DNA from: an uncultured Clostridia bacterium
Lineage (GTDB): Bacteria; Bacillota; Clostridia; Christensenellales; UBA1242
DNA: 61,419 nt
Assembly: GCA_947630405.1 (NCBI GenBank)
Contig: CANRHL010000003.1
Span: 1-61,419 of the forward strand
Direction: 5' to 3'
Part shown: positions 1 through 9,668 of the stretch, piece by piece
Position numbering within the stretch: position 1 is the first letter of the stretch
How the letters are laid out: each line of letters opens with the position of its first letter
The notes under the pieces: generated by a model
What the model was told of the DNA's origin: nothing
What the model saw: the letters and a program-made list of their open reading frames with translations, nothing else
The model's database searches: none
Program-made: the position numbers and the translations under genes

Positions 1-3000
1 TAGATGCCGTTATTTTAAGTGTTGCGCCTAAAATTTCTCGGTCAATTTTTGTAGGAATAATTGTGTAAGTGTCGTTATTGTTTTTTACAAGGTCAAAATA
101 GTCATATGCGTTATAGGTTGTATTTGGTAGTTCCAACTCAACCTGCTCTGCACCTTCATCCGCATTTTTTGTTCTAACAACAATGTCCGCATCTGCGCCA
201 AGTGCCAGATACCCGCTTTTGCCTTCCATTGTTTTACCGCGTGGGTCAATATAATTAACTTCAATGCTTGGCAACATTCTAACATTAATAACATAGGTTG
301 TTTCAATATCTAGCGGCTCGCCTACCCCGTCAACTAACGCATATGCGCGCACCCTAATTGTGTGCAAACTAGAGTTGAAACTTCTGTCAATTGCCGTTGC
401 AACATAAAGCGTTAAAACATCTTGATTGCTAGCATCTTTTTGTTTAAACAATTTTATGCCATATCCATCGCTTGAAATAGGTTCGTTTCTATTTACCCTT
501 GTTCCACCAACTCCGTTTAATTGGAAGAACGAGATGTGTTCGTTAGATAAATCTGTTATTTCCAAATAATCATAAGAGCCATCGCTTGGCGCCATATTTA
601 TAATAATAAGTCCGTCATCTTCCGGATCGCCTGTTGGCCTTAGCACGTTGCTTTCCTCAATTTGCCTATCGTCGTTATAAGTGTAACTTTTAACAATAAT
701 GTCCTCTATACGTTGTGGCAAAAGTGTAAGTTTAATAGTTTTTTCAACCTTTTCAAACGTGCTTGTAATTCTTATTGTTTTTTCTTTGTCAACTTTGTCA
801 AGCACAACAAAGTTTCCAACAAAGGTTTGAATGCCATTTACATATTCATCTGGCTCAATTTGCAAATATTGGTTAAATTTTTCTATATTTGCACCTTCGT
901 ATCTAATGACTGTGCCATCAATATTAATGGATAAACTTTTTAAGAATTCGTCTTTAGATAATTCTTTATCGGTTGTAACATAAACGCTTATTGGCACATT
1001 TTCGTTAGGATAAATTATTGCGCTATCCAAGGCAAAATACACGTTGGTTGGCCCTATAAATGTGCTTATCATAAACTCGTAAGATTTTTCTTTCCCAATA
1101 ATATTTCCAAGCTGGTTATATTGTTTTGAGTAAACTTTTAATGTTTTATCGTGGACAGATAGCTCAATATAAGGTGTTGCCACCACTTTAAATTTAATGC
1201 CGTCCATTGCCTTTTTAATTGTTACGTTAAATGGCTCATTGTAAGGGATAAACAGTTCTTCAATGCTTTCGCCGCCTTGTGCAAGAGTTAAAGATTTTCC
1301 GTTAATTATTAAATTTTTAATTATACCTTCAATTGGTGTTGTGTCATCTTCATTTTCTTTTATAACACTAATTTCAAGCTTTAAATTTTGGTTTGGATTG
1401 GTTGTATATTCAAAAGCAAAACTGTCAGTTGAATATATTCCCGTTGAAATTTTATATAGTTGTTTGCCAACATTTTCGGTTAATTTTATTGTTTTATCAC
1501 TTTCATCCATCTCTTTAACCGGGCTTGTTGAAATTGCAAACTCTGTGCCAAATGGATAGGTTACAATCACTTTAATGGTGGCGGTTATGCTTGAATTATA
1601 TGCCGAACGCAAAACAAGTTCACACTCGCCAACACCCATAACCACAAGGTTATATGATGAAATGGAAATTATATTGGTATTGGTTGATGTTATGGTAACA
1701 TAAAGATTTTTTAATTTATCTGGCGTATATGTTATGTTAAACAATCCGCCATTGCCTATGATTTTATAACTATTTTTTTCTGTTTGAACTTTTACATTAT
1801 TATCATAATTTTCATCGCGCGGAATATTTAAGGAATAATAATATAAATGAACAACATCGGTTATTTTTGTGGTGCCATCTTCATCGTAAAGAATCTCGCT
1901 ATAATCATTTTTTAAAAGCATATTTATGCTGGTTGGTGCAAGTTCAAATATTGGTAGCCTATCTGCATTATTTGTACTTGCATTATCCATGCTTATGTAC
2001 ATATAGCCGTCTAAAATGTTTTCGTTTTGACCCCAATAATCAATTTTTGAATTATCGTTTGGCTTAATTAAGAATGCACCTCCATCCATATAGGTTTTAG
2101 GATCATCAAACTCTTCAGCGCCGTTATCGGTTATATATCTGCTATAAACTTGGTTGTAAATTGTTTCAAATTTGACATCTTCAACGCTGCCTTCTGTTGA
2201 CAAATTCAACATGTTTTTATCTTCCTTTGCGCCAACAATTTTGCCCATAAAGTAAGCGTTTGTTAAAAGCGATGTGCCGCTAACATTTGAAATTATGCCA
2301 GAAACAGATGTTTTGCCAGAAATGTAAGCGTTAACGCTTGAATAAGCAATTGCGGTTGTTTTTGTTGAGTAGTTTGAACCAGCAAGCGAACTTAAACTCG
2401 TGTTGCTATTGGCCTTGCCCACAATGCCAGAAACATAGTTTTCACCCTCAATATCCGGAGTTGTAACGGAGAAAATAGTTGTGCCTTCCACGTCTTTATT
2501 CCAGCCATAATTATAGCTCATAACCGAGTTGAATATAAACACGCCATTTTCACTGTATCCCGCAATTCCTGCCACGGCCTCAATGCCCTTAATTCCGGCA
2601 GAAATGTTTTGATAATGCGTGTTATAGTAACTTCCGTATTTATCAAAGCCAACCACGCCGCCGATATTGTTTTTGCCCACAATTGAAATTGCTGAAACGC
2701 TATTTATAACACTGAAACTATTTAAATAATCCTCATTTAGAATATCCTCAAGGAAATATAAATGGCCACCATTTTCTATTTTGTAGTTAACCGCTTGTCC
2801 ATCAAGTTCGTTTTTGCCTATTATGCCGCCAAGGTTATTGTTGCCTGTTATGCTGCCTATAACATAGGCATTTTTAATTTGGCCATAAGTGTTATTTGCA
2901 GTGTCCACTGCGTTTAAGCCGGCCACTCCGCCAATTGCAGAATTTTCGTTTAATAAATCGGTTGCAACAATTTGCATTGTAACAAGCACTGCCCTGCCTT

Positions 3001-6000
3001 GTGCCGTTGCGCTAAACACAATATTCCCATTTTCATAATCGGTTTGATATGAGGAATTAGCATTTACATCCACATCATTTTCGCCATTAAGGCCCAAAAT
3101 TTCGCCCTGATTTAAGCCAACAAGCCCGCCAAAATAACTAGGAGCATTGCCGGTTAAAGTAATTGTTCCGTTCGCGCCAACAATTGAGTTGGATGTGTAA
3201 GTTATTTCGCCTTGGTTAGTCCCTGCAAGCGCGCCAAAGTAAATAGTTCCCGTTCCGCTTAGGTGCGAACTGCCTGTTACGTTAACCGAAACGTTTGTTA
3301 ATGTGCCTTTGTTAACTCCAATTATGCCAAGATTTAAATTTGAATCGTTTAATGAATAGTTATAATTATAGTTAACTTGGAAGTTTACATTTTGAATTTT
3401 GCCAGAAGGAGAAATTGTTTTAAATAGGTTTGTTGTTTTTTCATCCAAAGTTAAACCAAAAATTGAATATGTGTAATAGGTTGTTATGTTATCTGCGCTA
3501 ACTGTGTAATCGCTCATAAGCCCGCCAGAAAAATTTTCAACACTAAATTCTTTGCCCGTTAAATTGATGTTTGTCATCAAACGATAATATTGGTTAGGGC
3601 TATTTTTAATTTCCAAAAATTCATCTGTGTTGGTAACTAAATATGGGTTTAATTCCCTTCCGTCCGAAACAATAAGGTCGACTGTCAAATATGCATCTTT
3701 ATGCCCGTCAAGCAAATAATCTTCAATACTGGTTATGCTTCCCACATTATCGATGTCAATTTGAAGAGCATCTTTGGCTATAATATATAATTTTAGGTCG
3801 CCCCAACTATCTTTGTTGCTAGTAATTCTAAATGAGTTAGTTTTATCGTCAATAACAAACGCATTGTCAATTTGATTATTTCTATCTGTTATTAAAATTT
3901 TGAAGTAAGGGAAAGATACTTTATTTTGATTGTTGGAAAGATTAGAGGCAACAATCTCGTAAGTTAAATTGTTTTCGGAATTGGTTTTAATGTTTAAATA
4001 TTTAGTTCGGTTTTCATTATCCCTTGTTTTAATGTTCGTTTTAGATGTTGTTTCGTTGCCCGTTTTAATGTTAACATCTTCTATTACAATTCGTTTTGTA
4101 AATTCGGGCGAATTAACATAAATTCTGCAGGTTAGCAAGTGTGTGTTATTAAATTGTTTTATTCTTGCTGAAAAATCCACATATTCATAATCGCCCTCGT
4201 TGCCGTTAAATCTAACTTTAATGTTTTTATCCGTTTGCTCTATTGCGGATACGTAAATTGAGTTGGTTGTCCAAACCACACTTTTCATATTGTTGCCATC
4301 AAACAAGCCAAAATTATTATCTTCTGTTTGTTGTTGTGGCAAAACATAATTCCAAAGGTCAGCCAATAAATCCACACTAATAGTTGCCTCGCCATAATCT
4401 TTATAAAGCGCACCTAAACTATTATAATAATATCTTTCTTTTAGATAATTTGTTCTTTCTTCCAGATAATTTAACGAGATGTTAGAATCCAAAATTTCTT
4501 CATAGATAAAGAAATCCACTTTATGGTCAAACGGATTAACAGTTTCACTAATTGTTAAAACATCATCGAATGTTCTTACCCTAACCTGAATAATTAAACT
4601 GATGATTTTAACTCCGTTTAAATATGTTCCTTTCTTAAAGTTTAATGTTACAAAATTATCTTGGTCAATTTTTGATAGATAACTATTTTTGTTAGCTTCT
4701 TCCGCATCAAACTCAATGTCATACGAATAGGAATCAATCATATTATTATTCGTAAAAATTGGGTCTACATTAACATAAAAGTTTAGCTCTTCACCGCTGG
4801 CAACAATGTAATCTGCTGGATATTCTGCAAACTCATATTGTTTATCTCCGTTAACAATTTCGCTATTTTTAAATGAGCGGTTAGTGTGGGACAAATCTAG
4901 GTTATATTCAATGTCTTTCCCTTCCAACTTTTGATAAACCACCACATCAACCGACCTTACAAAATCGTCCTGCCTAAATTCAATTCTGTAATTGCCAATG
5001 TCCGTGTTTCTATTAAGCACCAAAATTATAACATTAAGGATTTTTGCATCTTCATCGAACTTATATACGATGCTAGATTCACCCTCAATAATTGTGGTGC
5101 TTGTGTTTTTACCTATTCCGTCATTGCCGTTTCTCGAATATTGCTTAATTTTTAACGGATTGTTATTGCCACCATAAACGGTAACCACAAATTGTGTTTG
5201 TGCCCCTCTATCGTTGCGAATAACATCTTCCGGTTTAACATACAAAATTGCCGAGCCTTGATTTCCCGTATCGGTATCCACGCCGTTTAATCTATCCAAA
5301 TAAACAACTGCGCCGTCATCGTTTGCATATTTGCCCTGAACCAAATTATAGTCAATTGACGTTTGATTCATAAACAAGTTGCCGGCAGAAATCTTTAAAT
5401 CGGTTACCCTGCTTACAGTATTTGCAAATTGCACCGTGACATTTGCCGGGCTTATTGAATTGGTTTCATCACTAAAATATTCCAATTCGCCGTTATAGAA
5501 ATTAAACACATCAAACTTTAATGTGTTGTTTGGATTATTTTCTCTATCGTTTGCTTTCTCGTATTGAAATTTTATGTTTAAATTATCTGAATAAGCAAAA
5601 GGCTCACTCACCATTTTGCCAAGGTTTTGGTCATAATAAAATCTAACCGCTTTGCCGTTTAAATGGAATTCCAGCAAATTGGCATTTGTTCTAACTCGCT
5701 GGTCGCCAAAACTAACGCCCGCTAAATTGGTGTATGTATTTTGAAAGCTAGCATCGGTGTAAACATCATTCACTCCGGCATCTTGCATTTTTGCATTAAG
5801 CAAGTTTGGTTCAATCGACAATTTCATATACTTTAAATCAAATAAACAATAGTCCGGAATAGGATTAAACTTAAATCTTGCACCCAACGCATCGGCATAA
5901 TAATCGTAGATGTTTTCAATGTTTACAACGTTGTTTTCGGCTGCTTTTCGCTCACCCTGCATGTAAACATCAATGTTGGTTGGCCTAACATCACATTTAA

Positions 6001-7108
6001 CTAGAACGGTTTTATAAACAGGGGCAATATCCCCCACGCAGTTTTTAGGTGTTAAACCAAGCTGCACTGCAATATCATTTTCGCTATATTGATTTGGTTT
6101 TGCTTGTATAACAAAGTTGTTGTCAACATTTAAAATTTCAAGTTGGCTGCTAGTTGAACTGTAAAAATCATAGCCGAAATTTGAGTTGGCAAAATTTAAG
6201 AACTCGTCAATATTTTCATAAGAAGCGCTTTCGGCATTATAATACCTTAAACCAACTTTAAAATTGCTATGCGTGTTGTTGCTATCGTTTGAAATAAGAT
6301 GTATGGCTTGTCCATTTGTTAAATATTTGCCATATGCTTCTTCTGTTGCCACAACGCGCAAATTGTTGTCGTTTAAGGTTTTAACAAACACAAAATTAAC
6401 TTTAACGTTTGAAAATTCCTTATTCTCGTAGCCGTCCATGGTGCAAACCGGGGTTAAAGTTAGGCTTTCGTTATTTCTAACATTTGAATTGAGCGTGAAA
6501 CCAGAAATTAAACTTTCCCCGCCCACGTCAACCGTGTTAAGCGTAACATTGTTAATTGCCCCGCCATTGTTTTTAAAATATATTTTATCCGTGCTGCCAT
6601 ATGGATAAATCGCAACAATGCTAGAAGCATTAATGCTAACAGATTTGGTGTCCGCTTCCGGAATTGAAATTATGTAGGTTTTAATATTTTGATTTTTTAA
6701 GGTTAAATTGTTGGATTTTTGTTCTATATCAACATCTATTGTTTTGGTTTTGCCCGAGCCTGTGTGGGTGGCAACAATTGTGTCCTTGCCGGGGATTGCT
6801 GCGGTTACATCAACATAAAAGGTGTTTCCGCTTTTGGTTTTGTTTGTGAAGGATACTTTATTGTTTTTTGAGTAAAATTGCAAATCGCCAACGTCTTCCG
6901 CTTTAACGCCGTCCACATTAAATGAAATTTTGGTTTGGCCAAGGCCCTTTGAACTGTCGTCTATAACAAGCCTAACACTATCAAGCACATCTCCGCTTGT
7001 ATTATAACTAGTTATTGATAAATTCTTGTATTTATCCCCACAGGCGGAAAAAAGCACACAACAAAACAGTGCAACTATTGTTAAAGCAAAACTCAAATAT
7101 TTTTTCAT
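1..7108 (-). CDS. Giant GLUG/Ig-like surface lipoprotein (3' end cut by the window)
   Basis: One open frame runs from ATG 7108 off the left edge; I read the same frame at both ends (about 2369 codons, no stop). The N-terminus is a lipoprotein signal: MKK, a hydrophobic core, then FSAC, with Cys as the probable lipidation site, so export and membrane anchoring are expected. After it come beta-rich, Ser/Thr/Asn-rich segments resembling bacterial Ig-like (Big) modules. Around residues 1150-1620 an entry motif (NPYLVTNTDEFLEI) leads into GLUG-type motifs such as GGLVGLNQGEI, GGVAGLNAVD and GGIIGKNELDG. Such architectures occur in surface adhesins of gut bacteria; the ligand is unknown. The ATG follows a good GGGGAG site and a TTGACA/TATAAT promoter. 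The plus-strand frames inside it are antisense shadows. Adhesin is inference; lipoprotein with GLUG motifs is read directly. Confidence 0.9.
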   Translation of the reverse strand, partial: MKKYLSFALTIVALFCCVLFSACGDKYKNLSITSYNTSGDVLDSVRLVIDDSSKGLGQTKISFNVDGVKAEDVGDLQFYSKNNKVSFTNKTKSGNTFYVDVTAAIPGKDTIVATHTGSGKTKTIDVDIEQKSNNLTLKNQNIKTYIISIPEADTKSVSINASSIVAIYPYGSTDKIYFKNNGGAINNVTLNTVDVGGESLISGFTLNSNVRNNESLTLTPVCTMDGYENKEFSNVKVNFVFVKTLNDNNLRVVATEEAYGKYLTNGQAIHLISNDSNNTHSNFKVGLRYYNAESASYENIDEFLNFANSNFGYDFYSSTSSQLEILNVDNNFVIQAKPNQYSENDIAVQLGLTPKNCVGDIAPVYKTVLVKCDVRPTNIDVYMQGERKAAENNVVNIENIYDYYADALGARFKFNPIPDYCLFDLKYMKLSIEPNLLNAKMQDAGVNDVYTDASFQNTYTNLAGVSFGDQRVRTNANLLEFHLNGKAVRFYYDQNLGKMVSEPFAYSDNLNIKFQYEKANDRENNPNNTLKFDVFNFYNGELEYFSDETNSISPANVTVQFANTVSRVTDLKISAGNLFMNQTSIDYNLVQGKYANDDGAVVYLDRLNGVDTDTGNQGSAILYVKPEDVIRNDRGAQTQFVVTVYGGNNNPLKIKQYSRNGNDGIGKNTSTTIIEGESSIVYKFDEDAKILNVIILVLNRNTDIGNYRIEFRQDDFVRSVDVVVYQKLEGKDIEYNLDLSHTNRSFKNSEIVNGDKQYEFAEYPADYIVASGEELNFYVNVDPIFTNNNMIDSYSYDIEFDAEEANKNSYLSKIDQDNFVTLNFKKGTYLNGVKIISLIIQVRVRTFDDVLTISETVNPFDHKVDFFIYEEILDSNISLNYLEERTNYLKERYYYNSLGALYKDYGEATISVDLLADLWNYVLPQQQTEDNNFGLFDGNNMKSVVWTTNSIYVSAIEQTDKNIKVRFNGNEGDYEYVDFSARIKQFNNTHLLTCRIYVNSPEFTKRIVIEDVNIKTGNETTSKTNIKTRDNENRTKYLNIKTNSENNLTYEIVASNLSNNQNKVSFPYFKILITDRNNQIDNAFVIDDKTNSFRITSNKDSWGDLKLYIIAKDALQIDIDNVGSITSIEDYLLDGHKDAYLTVDLIVSDGRELNPYLVTNTDEFLEIKNSPNQYYRLMTNINLTGKEFSVENFSGGLMSDYTVSADNITTYYTYSIFGLTLDEKTTNLFKTISPSGKIQNVNFQVNYNYNYSLNDSNLNLGIIGVNKGTLTNVSVNVTGSSHLSGTGTIYFGALAGTNQGEITYTSNSIVGANGTITLTGNAPSYFGGLVGLNQGEILGLNGENDVDVNANSSYQTDYENGNIVFSATAQGRAVLVTMQIVATDLLNENSAIGGVAGLNAVDTANNTYGQIKNAYVIGSITGNNNLGGIIGKNELDGQAVNYKIENGGHLYFLEDILNEDYLNSFSVINSVSAISIVGKNNIGGVVGFDKYGSYYNTHYQNISAGIKGIEAVAGIAGYSENGVFIFNSVMSYNYGWNKDVEGTTIFSVTTPDIEGENYVSGIVGKANSNTSLSSLAGSNYSTKTTAIAYSSVNAYISGKTSVSGIISNVSGTSLLTNAYFMGKIVGAKEDKNMLNLSTEGSVEDVKFETIYNQVYSRYITDNGAEEFDDPKTYMDGGAFLIKPNDNSKIDYWGQNENILDGYMYISMDNASTNNADRLPIFELAPTSINMLLKNDYSEILYDEDGTTKITDVVHLYYYSLNIPRDENYDNNVKVQTEKNSYKIIGNGGLFNITYTPDKLKNLYVTITSTNTNIISISSYNLVVMGVGECELVLRSAYNSSITATIKVIVTYPFGTEFAISTSPVKEMDESDKTIKLTENVGKQLYKISTGIYSTDSFAFEYTTNPNQNLKLEISVIKENEDDTTPIEGIIKNLIINGKSLTLAQGGESIEELFIPYNEPFNVTIKKAMDGIKFKVVATPYIELSVHDKTLKVYSKQYNQLGNIIGKEKSYEFMISTFIGPTNVYFALDSAIIYPNENVPISVYVTTDKELSKDEFLKSLSINIDGTVIRYEGANIEKFNQYLQIEPDEYVNGIQTFVGNFVVLDKVDKEKTIRITSTFEKVEKTIKLTLLPQRIEDIIVKSYTYNDDRQIEESNVLRPTGDPEDDGLIIINMAPSDGSYDYLEITDLSNEHISFFQLNGVGGTRVNRNEPISSDGYGIKLFKQKDASNQDVLTLYVATAIDRSFNSSLHTIRVRAYALVDGVGEPLDIETTYVINVRMLPSIEVNYIDPRGKTMEGKSGYLALGADADIVVRTKNADEGAEQVELELPNTTYNAYDYFDLVKNNNDTYTIIPTKIDREILGATLKITAS

Positions 7109-7172
7109 TTTCTCCCCTCAAAAATAATTTAACCTAAAATGCAATAAATATTTTATTTTAATAATATTTATT

Positions 7173-7202
7173 ATTATAAATAATATTGTAATATTTTGTC
7201 AA
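7173..7202 (-). promoter_or_regulatory. SigA-type promoter of the giant lipoprotein
   Basis: Minus-strand TTGACA (7202-7197), an 18-nt spacer and TATAAT (7178-7173). It reads toward the lipoprotein ATG at 7108. Confidence 0.75.
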
Positions 7203-7259
7203 ATAAAAAATATAATCATAAATAAAAATTTTTAATAATATTTTATTTAAGGGAATTTT

Positions 7260-7535
7260 ATGGAAAATAAAGAAACAATTAAAAAAGAGCAAACAATAAT
7301 GCTAGTAAATAGGCAAGAATTATCCATTTCCGGCGTAAATAAAATAATTAGCCTAAAACCCGATTTAATTCAATTAGATAGTGTTTATGGCGGAATTGTT
7401 ATAGCCGGGCAAAATTTGGAATTATTAAATTTAAATAACGATAATAGCACAACGCAAATAAAAGGCAATGTAAATTTAATAAAATTTGTTGAAGGCAAAA
7501 ATAAAGAGCCGCTATTCAGGAAAATATTTAAATGA
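7260..7535 (+). CDS. yabP: Sporulation protein YabP (YabP/YqfC family)
   Basis: A 91-residue protein with the YabP/YqfC fold signature: a short charged N-terminus, then alternating hydrophobic strands (RQELSISGVNKI, DSVYGGIVIAGQNLELLNL). Family members act in the mother cell during spore coat/cortex assembly. It is close to the usual ~100 aa. The identity is supported by the next two genes, since yabP-yabQ-divIC is a conserved order in spore formers. AAGGGA lies about 5 nt before the ATG, and the end overlaps yabQ by ATGA. A TATAAT lies at 7211-7216 but has no well-spaced -35, so the sigma factor is open. Confidence 0.85.
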   Translation: MENKETIKKEQTIMLVNRQELSISGVNKIISLKPDLIQLDSVYGGIVIAGQNLELLNLNNDNSTTQIKGNVNLIKFVEGKNKEPLFRKIFK

Positions 7536-7900
7536 TTTTTTCAACACAAAACCAATTAAACTCGTTTTTAATTTTTATTTTGTTCGGGTTAATTTTTGGT
7601 TTTATTTTGCAAATTTTAAATATTATTTTTTTAAAAAAATATCAAAAAAATTTTTTAAAAATCATTTTTGACACCATTTTTTACGGGTTTTTTTCAATTT
7701 TTTTCGTATTTTTATTAAATTTTTTTAATTTTGGTAAATTTTCGATGACCTTATGCCTTGCTTCGATAATTGGATTTTTATGGATGAAAAAACTAACCAA
7801 AAATTTAGTTGCCTTTTTTGAAACAAAGTGGTATAATTTCATAAAATTAAAATTCAAAGGAAGGCGAAATGGAAAAAAATCAAAGCACCGGAAGGCTTAA
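7532..7900 (+). CDS. yabQ: Spore cortex biosynthesis protein YabQ
   Basis: A 122-residue, very hydrophobic protein with about four membrane segments (roughly residues 10-32, 42-64, 68-88) and a basic C-terminus, typical of YabQ, a mother-cell membrane protein needed for cortex formation. Its sequence alone is low in specific motifs; the assignment rests on topology, size and position between yabP and divIC. It starts in the ATGA overlap with yabP, and its last 32 nt overlap divIC, so the three are probably translated together. Confidence 0.8.
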   Translation: MIFSTQNQLNSFLIFILFGLIFGFILQILNIIFLKKYQKNFLKIIFDTIFYGFFSIFFVFLLNFFNFGKFSMTLCLASIIGFLWMKKLTKNLVAFFETKWYNFIKLKFKGRRNGKKSKHRKA

Positions 7901-8096
7901 ACTTGTGTTAATAATAGCCCTTGCTATTATAGTTTTGCTTGCCACAATCACCATAATTCAGCTAGTAAACATCAACATTAAAAATCGTGAAATTCAAAAA
8001 CAAAGAGCCGAAATTGAACAACTTTATGAGCAGCACGAGTTCTATAAAAGCCAAGCTAACGGGAACTCGGGTGATGACTTGGTGGTGCAGGAATGA
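7869..8096 (+). CDS. divIC: Septum formation initiator, DivIC/FtsB family
   Basis: 75 residues: a short cytoplasmic N-terminus, one membrane helix (about residues 11-33), then a coiled coil (about 35-60, with NREIQKQRAEIEQLYEQ). This is the DivIC/FtsB plan, a bitopic division protein that joins FtsL and the FtsQ/DivIB subcomplex at the septum. It is shorter than Bacillus DivIC (about 125 aa), with little after the coil. The ATG has AAGGAAGG upstream, inside yabQ. The stop overlaps the next gene by ATGA. Confidence 0.8.
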   Translation: MEKNQSTGRLKLVLIIALAIIVLLATITIIQLVNINIKNREIQKQRAEIEQLYEQHEFYKSQANGNSGDDLVVQE

Positions 8097-8644
8097 TAAT
8101 ATCAATAACGGGTAAACCCTGCAGCGGAAAGGGTGCTACAAGCGAATTATTTTGTTCTAAATATGGTTTTGAATATATATCCACCAGCAAAAAGTTTAGA
8201 GAAACGGCAATAAAGTTAAAAATTCCTATATCGGACTTCAGTGAGGATGAGCGAATTAAAAAAGTGGACAAGGTTGTGGACGAGCACATTATAAAAATAG
8301 GCAAAAAACGCCTAAATGATAATTTGTTGCTAGATAGCCGCCTTGCCTGGCACTTTATTCCTGCTTCTTTTAAGGTTTTCCTAGATGTAAGCTGGAAAGA
8401 GGCTGGCAAGCGTTTGGTGTCCGCCGACCGTGCTGATGAACAGGCCGACAATGAAAAAGAAGCCATCGCCATGTTAAAAAAGCGTTGGAATGCCGAAAAC
8501 AAGCGCTACAAGGTGCTTTATGGAATAGATAATTTAGAAAAATCTAACTACAACCTGGTTATAAAAACCGACAATATGCCGGTTGAAGATGTGGTTGAAA
8601 AAATTTATAAGGCGTACACAAAATTTATGCAAAAGAAAGCATAA
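8093..8644 (+). CDS. Cytidylate-kinase-like nucleoside monophosphate kinase
   Basis: 183 residues. A P-loop GKPCSGKG at residues 7-14 opens a small NMP-kinase fold, with FEYISTSKKFRE following as the nucleotide-binding helix and a lid region around 105-125 rich in Arg/Asp (RADEQADNEKEA). The layout resembles the cytidylate kinase-like/AAA_33 group that phosphorylates CMP or related nucleotides with ATP. It is shorter than classical Cmk (about 225 aa), so the substrate is not certain. Translationally coupled to divIC (ATGA), which makes it the last gene of the yabP unit. Another small-molecule kinase is possible. Confidence 0.65.
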   Translation: MIISITGKPCSGKGATSELFCSKYGFEYISTSKKFRETAIKLKIPISDFSEDERIKKVDKVVDEHIIKIGKKRLNDNLLLDSRLAWHFIPASFKVFLDVSWKEAGKRLVSADRADEQADNEKEAIAMLKKRWNAENKRYKVLYGIDNLEKSNYNLVIKTDNMPVEDVVEKIYKAYTKFMQKKA

Positions 8645-8731
8645 ATTTTTTTATTTTTTTAAAAACAACAAAAAATAATTAAAATTTACTTAAAAATATA
8701 TCCCATTAAATAAATTTTTCCTTATAACATT

Positions 8732-8759
8732 TTGATAAACTTAAAATTTTATGTATAAT
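8732..8759 (+). promoter_or_regulatory. Promoter placing the start site on the ATG of the CPBP gene
   Basis: TTGATA (8732-8737), 16-nt spacer, TATAAT (8754-8759). Six bases separate the -10 box from ATG 8766, so the predicted first transcribed base is the A of the ATG. An earlier ATG at 8751 overlaps the -10 element and cannot be the start on this transcript. Confidence 0.7.
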
Positions 8760-8765
8760 ATTAGT

Positions 8766-9668
8766 ATGGAATTTAAAACTCCAACAATAAAAGATAGTGC
8801 ATTAGCATTTGCCATAAGTTTTGCCGTTAGCCAAGTTGCCATTTTGGTGTTTACCCTGCTTGGCACAACTTTTTGCAACCTAGCCCACATTGATATTTCC
8901 ACCTTTGAATTATTCTTAAATAATGCCTATGGCTATTTTATTCTTGTAATAATTCTAAATTCTGCCCTAATTGGCTGCTTTTTATATTTTAATAAGAAAA
9001 AAGATAACAACATTGTTAGCAAGCCAAAAACATCAAAAATTTTACTATACATTTTAGTTGCCTCAGCCACATTTTTTATGTTAAGCCCAATAATAAATTG
9101 CGTTGATAGCCTACTTGAACACTTAAAAATTCCACTTAACACCATCCCATATGATTTAAAATCGCTAAACGGAATTGAATTGACCTTTTCAATTTTGTCC
9201 TTTGTTATAATTCCGCCAATTGTTGAAGAGTTTTTATTTCGTGGATTTATTTTTAAAGGTTTAAAATCGGGCGGCAAAGCCTTTTCAATTATTCTTTCCG
9301 CGCTGATGTTTAGCATATTTCATATGTCTATAGACCAAACCGTTTACCCTATTCTTGTTGGCTTGCTTTTGGCAGTAATAATGTATTATGAAAACAACAT
9401 ATTATATTGTATCACTGTGCATTTAACCAACAACGCACTATCGTTTATTTTCGCCTACTTTAATTTGTCGCTAAGCTATAAACATTGGTCATTTATTTTG
9501 CTTGCTATTGTGTTGTTTGTTATCTTCCTTAGTGTTGTGTTGTTCTTCACTTTTTGGAAAAGCAAAAACACAAAGGGTGCTACGGAAAAAACAGATTATA
9601 AATATTTATTTATTACGCTTACAATAATGGTCATCATTTGGCTATTGGTAGTAACAACTAAAAAATGA
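8766..9668 (+). CDS. CPBP-family intramembrane glutamic protease (first of two)
   Basis: About 300 residues with eight or so membrane helices. The family motifs are present: EEFLFRG (EExxxR), FSIFH (FxxxH) and HLTNN (HxxxN), the catalytic set of CPBP/Abi membrane proteases related to Rce1. Substrates of such bacterial proteins are usually unknown; some provide immunity to bacteriocins, others act on lipid-modified or membrane peptides. I start at ATG 8766 because the upstream ATG lies in the promoter. The gene seems leaderless. It overlaps the next CPBP gene by ATGA, so the two paralogues are co-translated. Confidence 0.85.
   Translation: MEFKTPTIKDSALAFAISFAVSQVAILVFTLLGTTFCNLAHIDISTFELFLNNAYGYFILVIILNSALIGCFLYFNKKKDNNIVSKPKTSKILLYILVASATFFMLSPIINCVDSLLEHLKIPLNTIPYDLKSLNGIELTFSILSFVIIPPIVEEFLFRGFIFKGLKSGGKAFSIILSALMFSIFHMSIDQTVYPILVGLLLAVIMYYENNILYCITVHLTNNALSFIFAYFNLSLSYKHWSFILLAIVLFVIFLSVVLFFTFWKSKNTKGATEKTDYKYLFITLTIMVIIWLLVVTTKK

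Noticed and set aside
662..5177. Several plus-strand frames of 60-98 codons in the first 5 kb
   Set aside because: They are antisense to the single long lipoprotein frame, lack ribosome sites and have no family resemblance.
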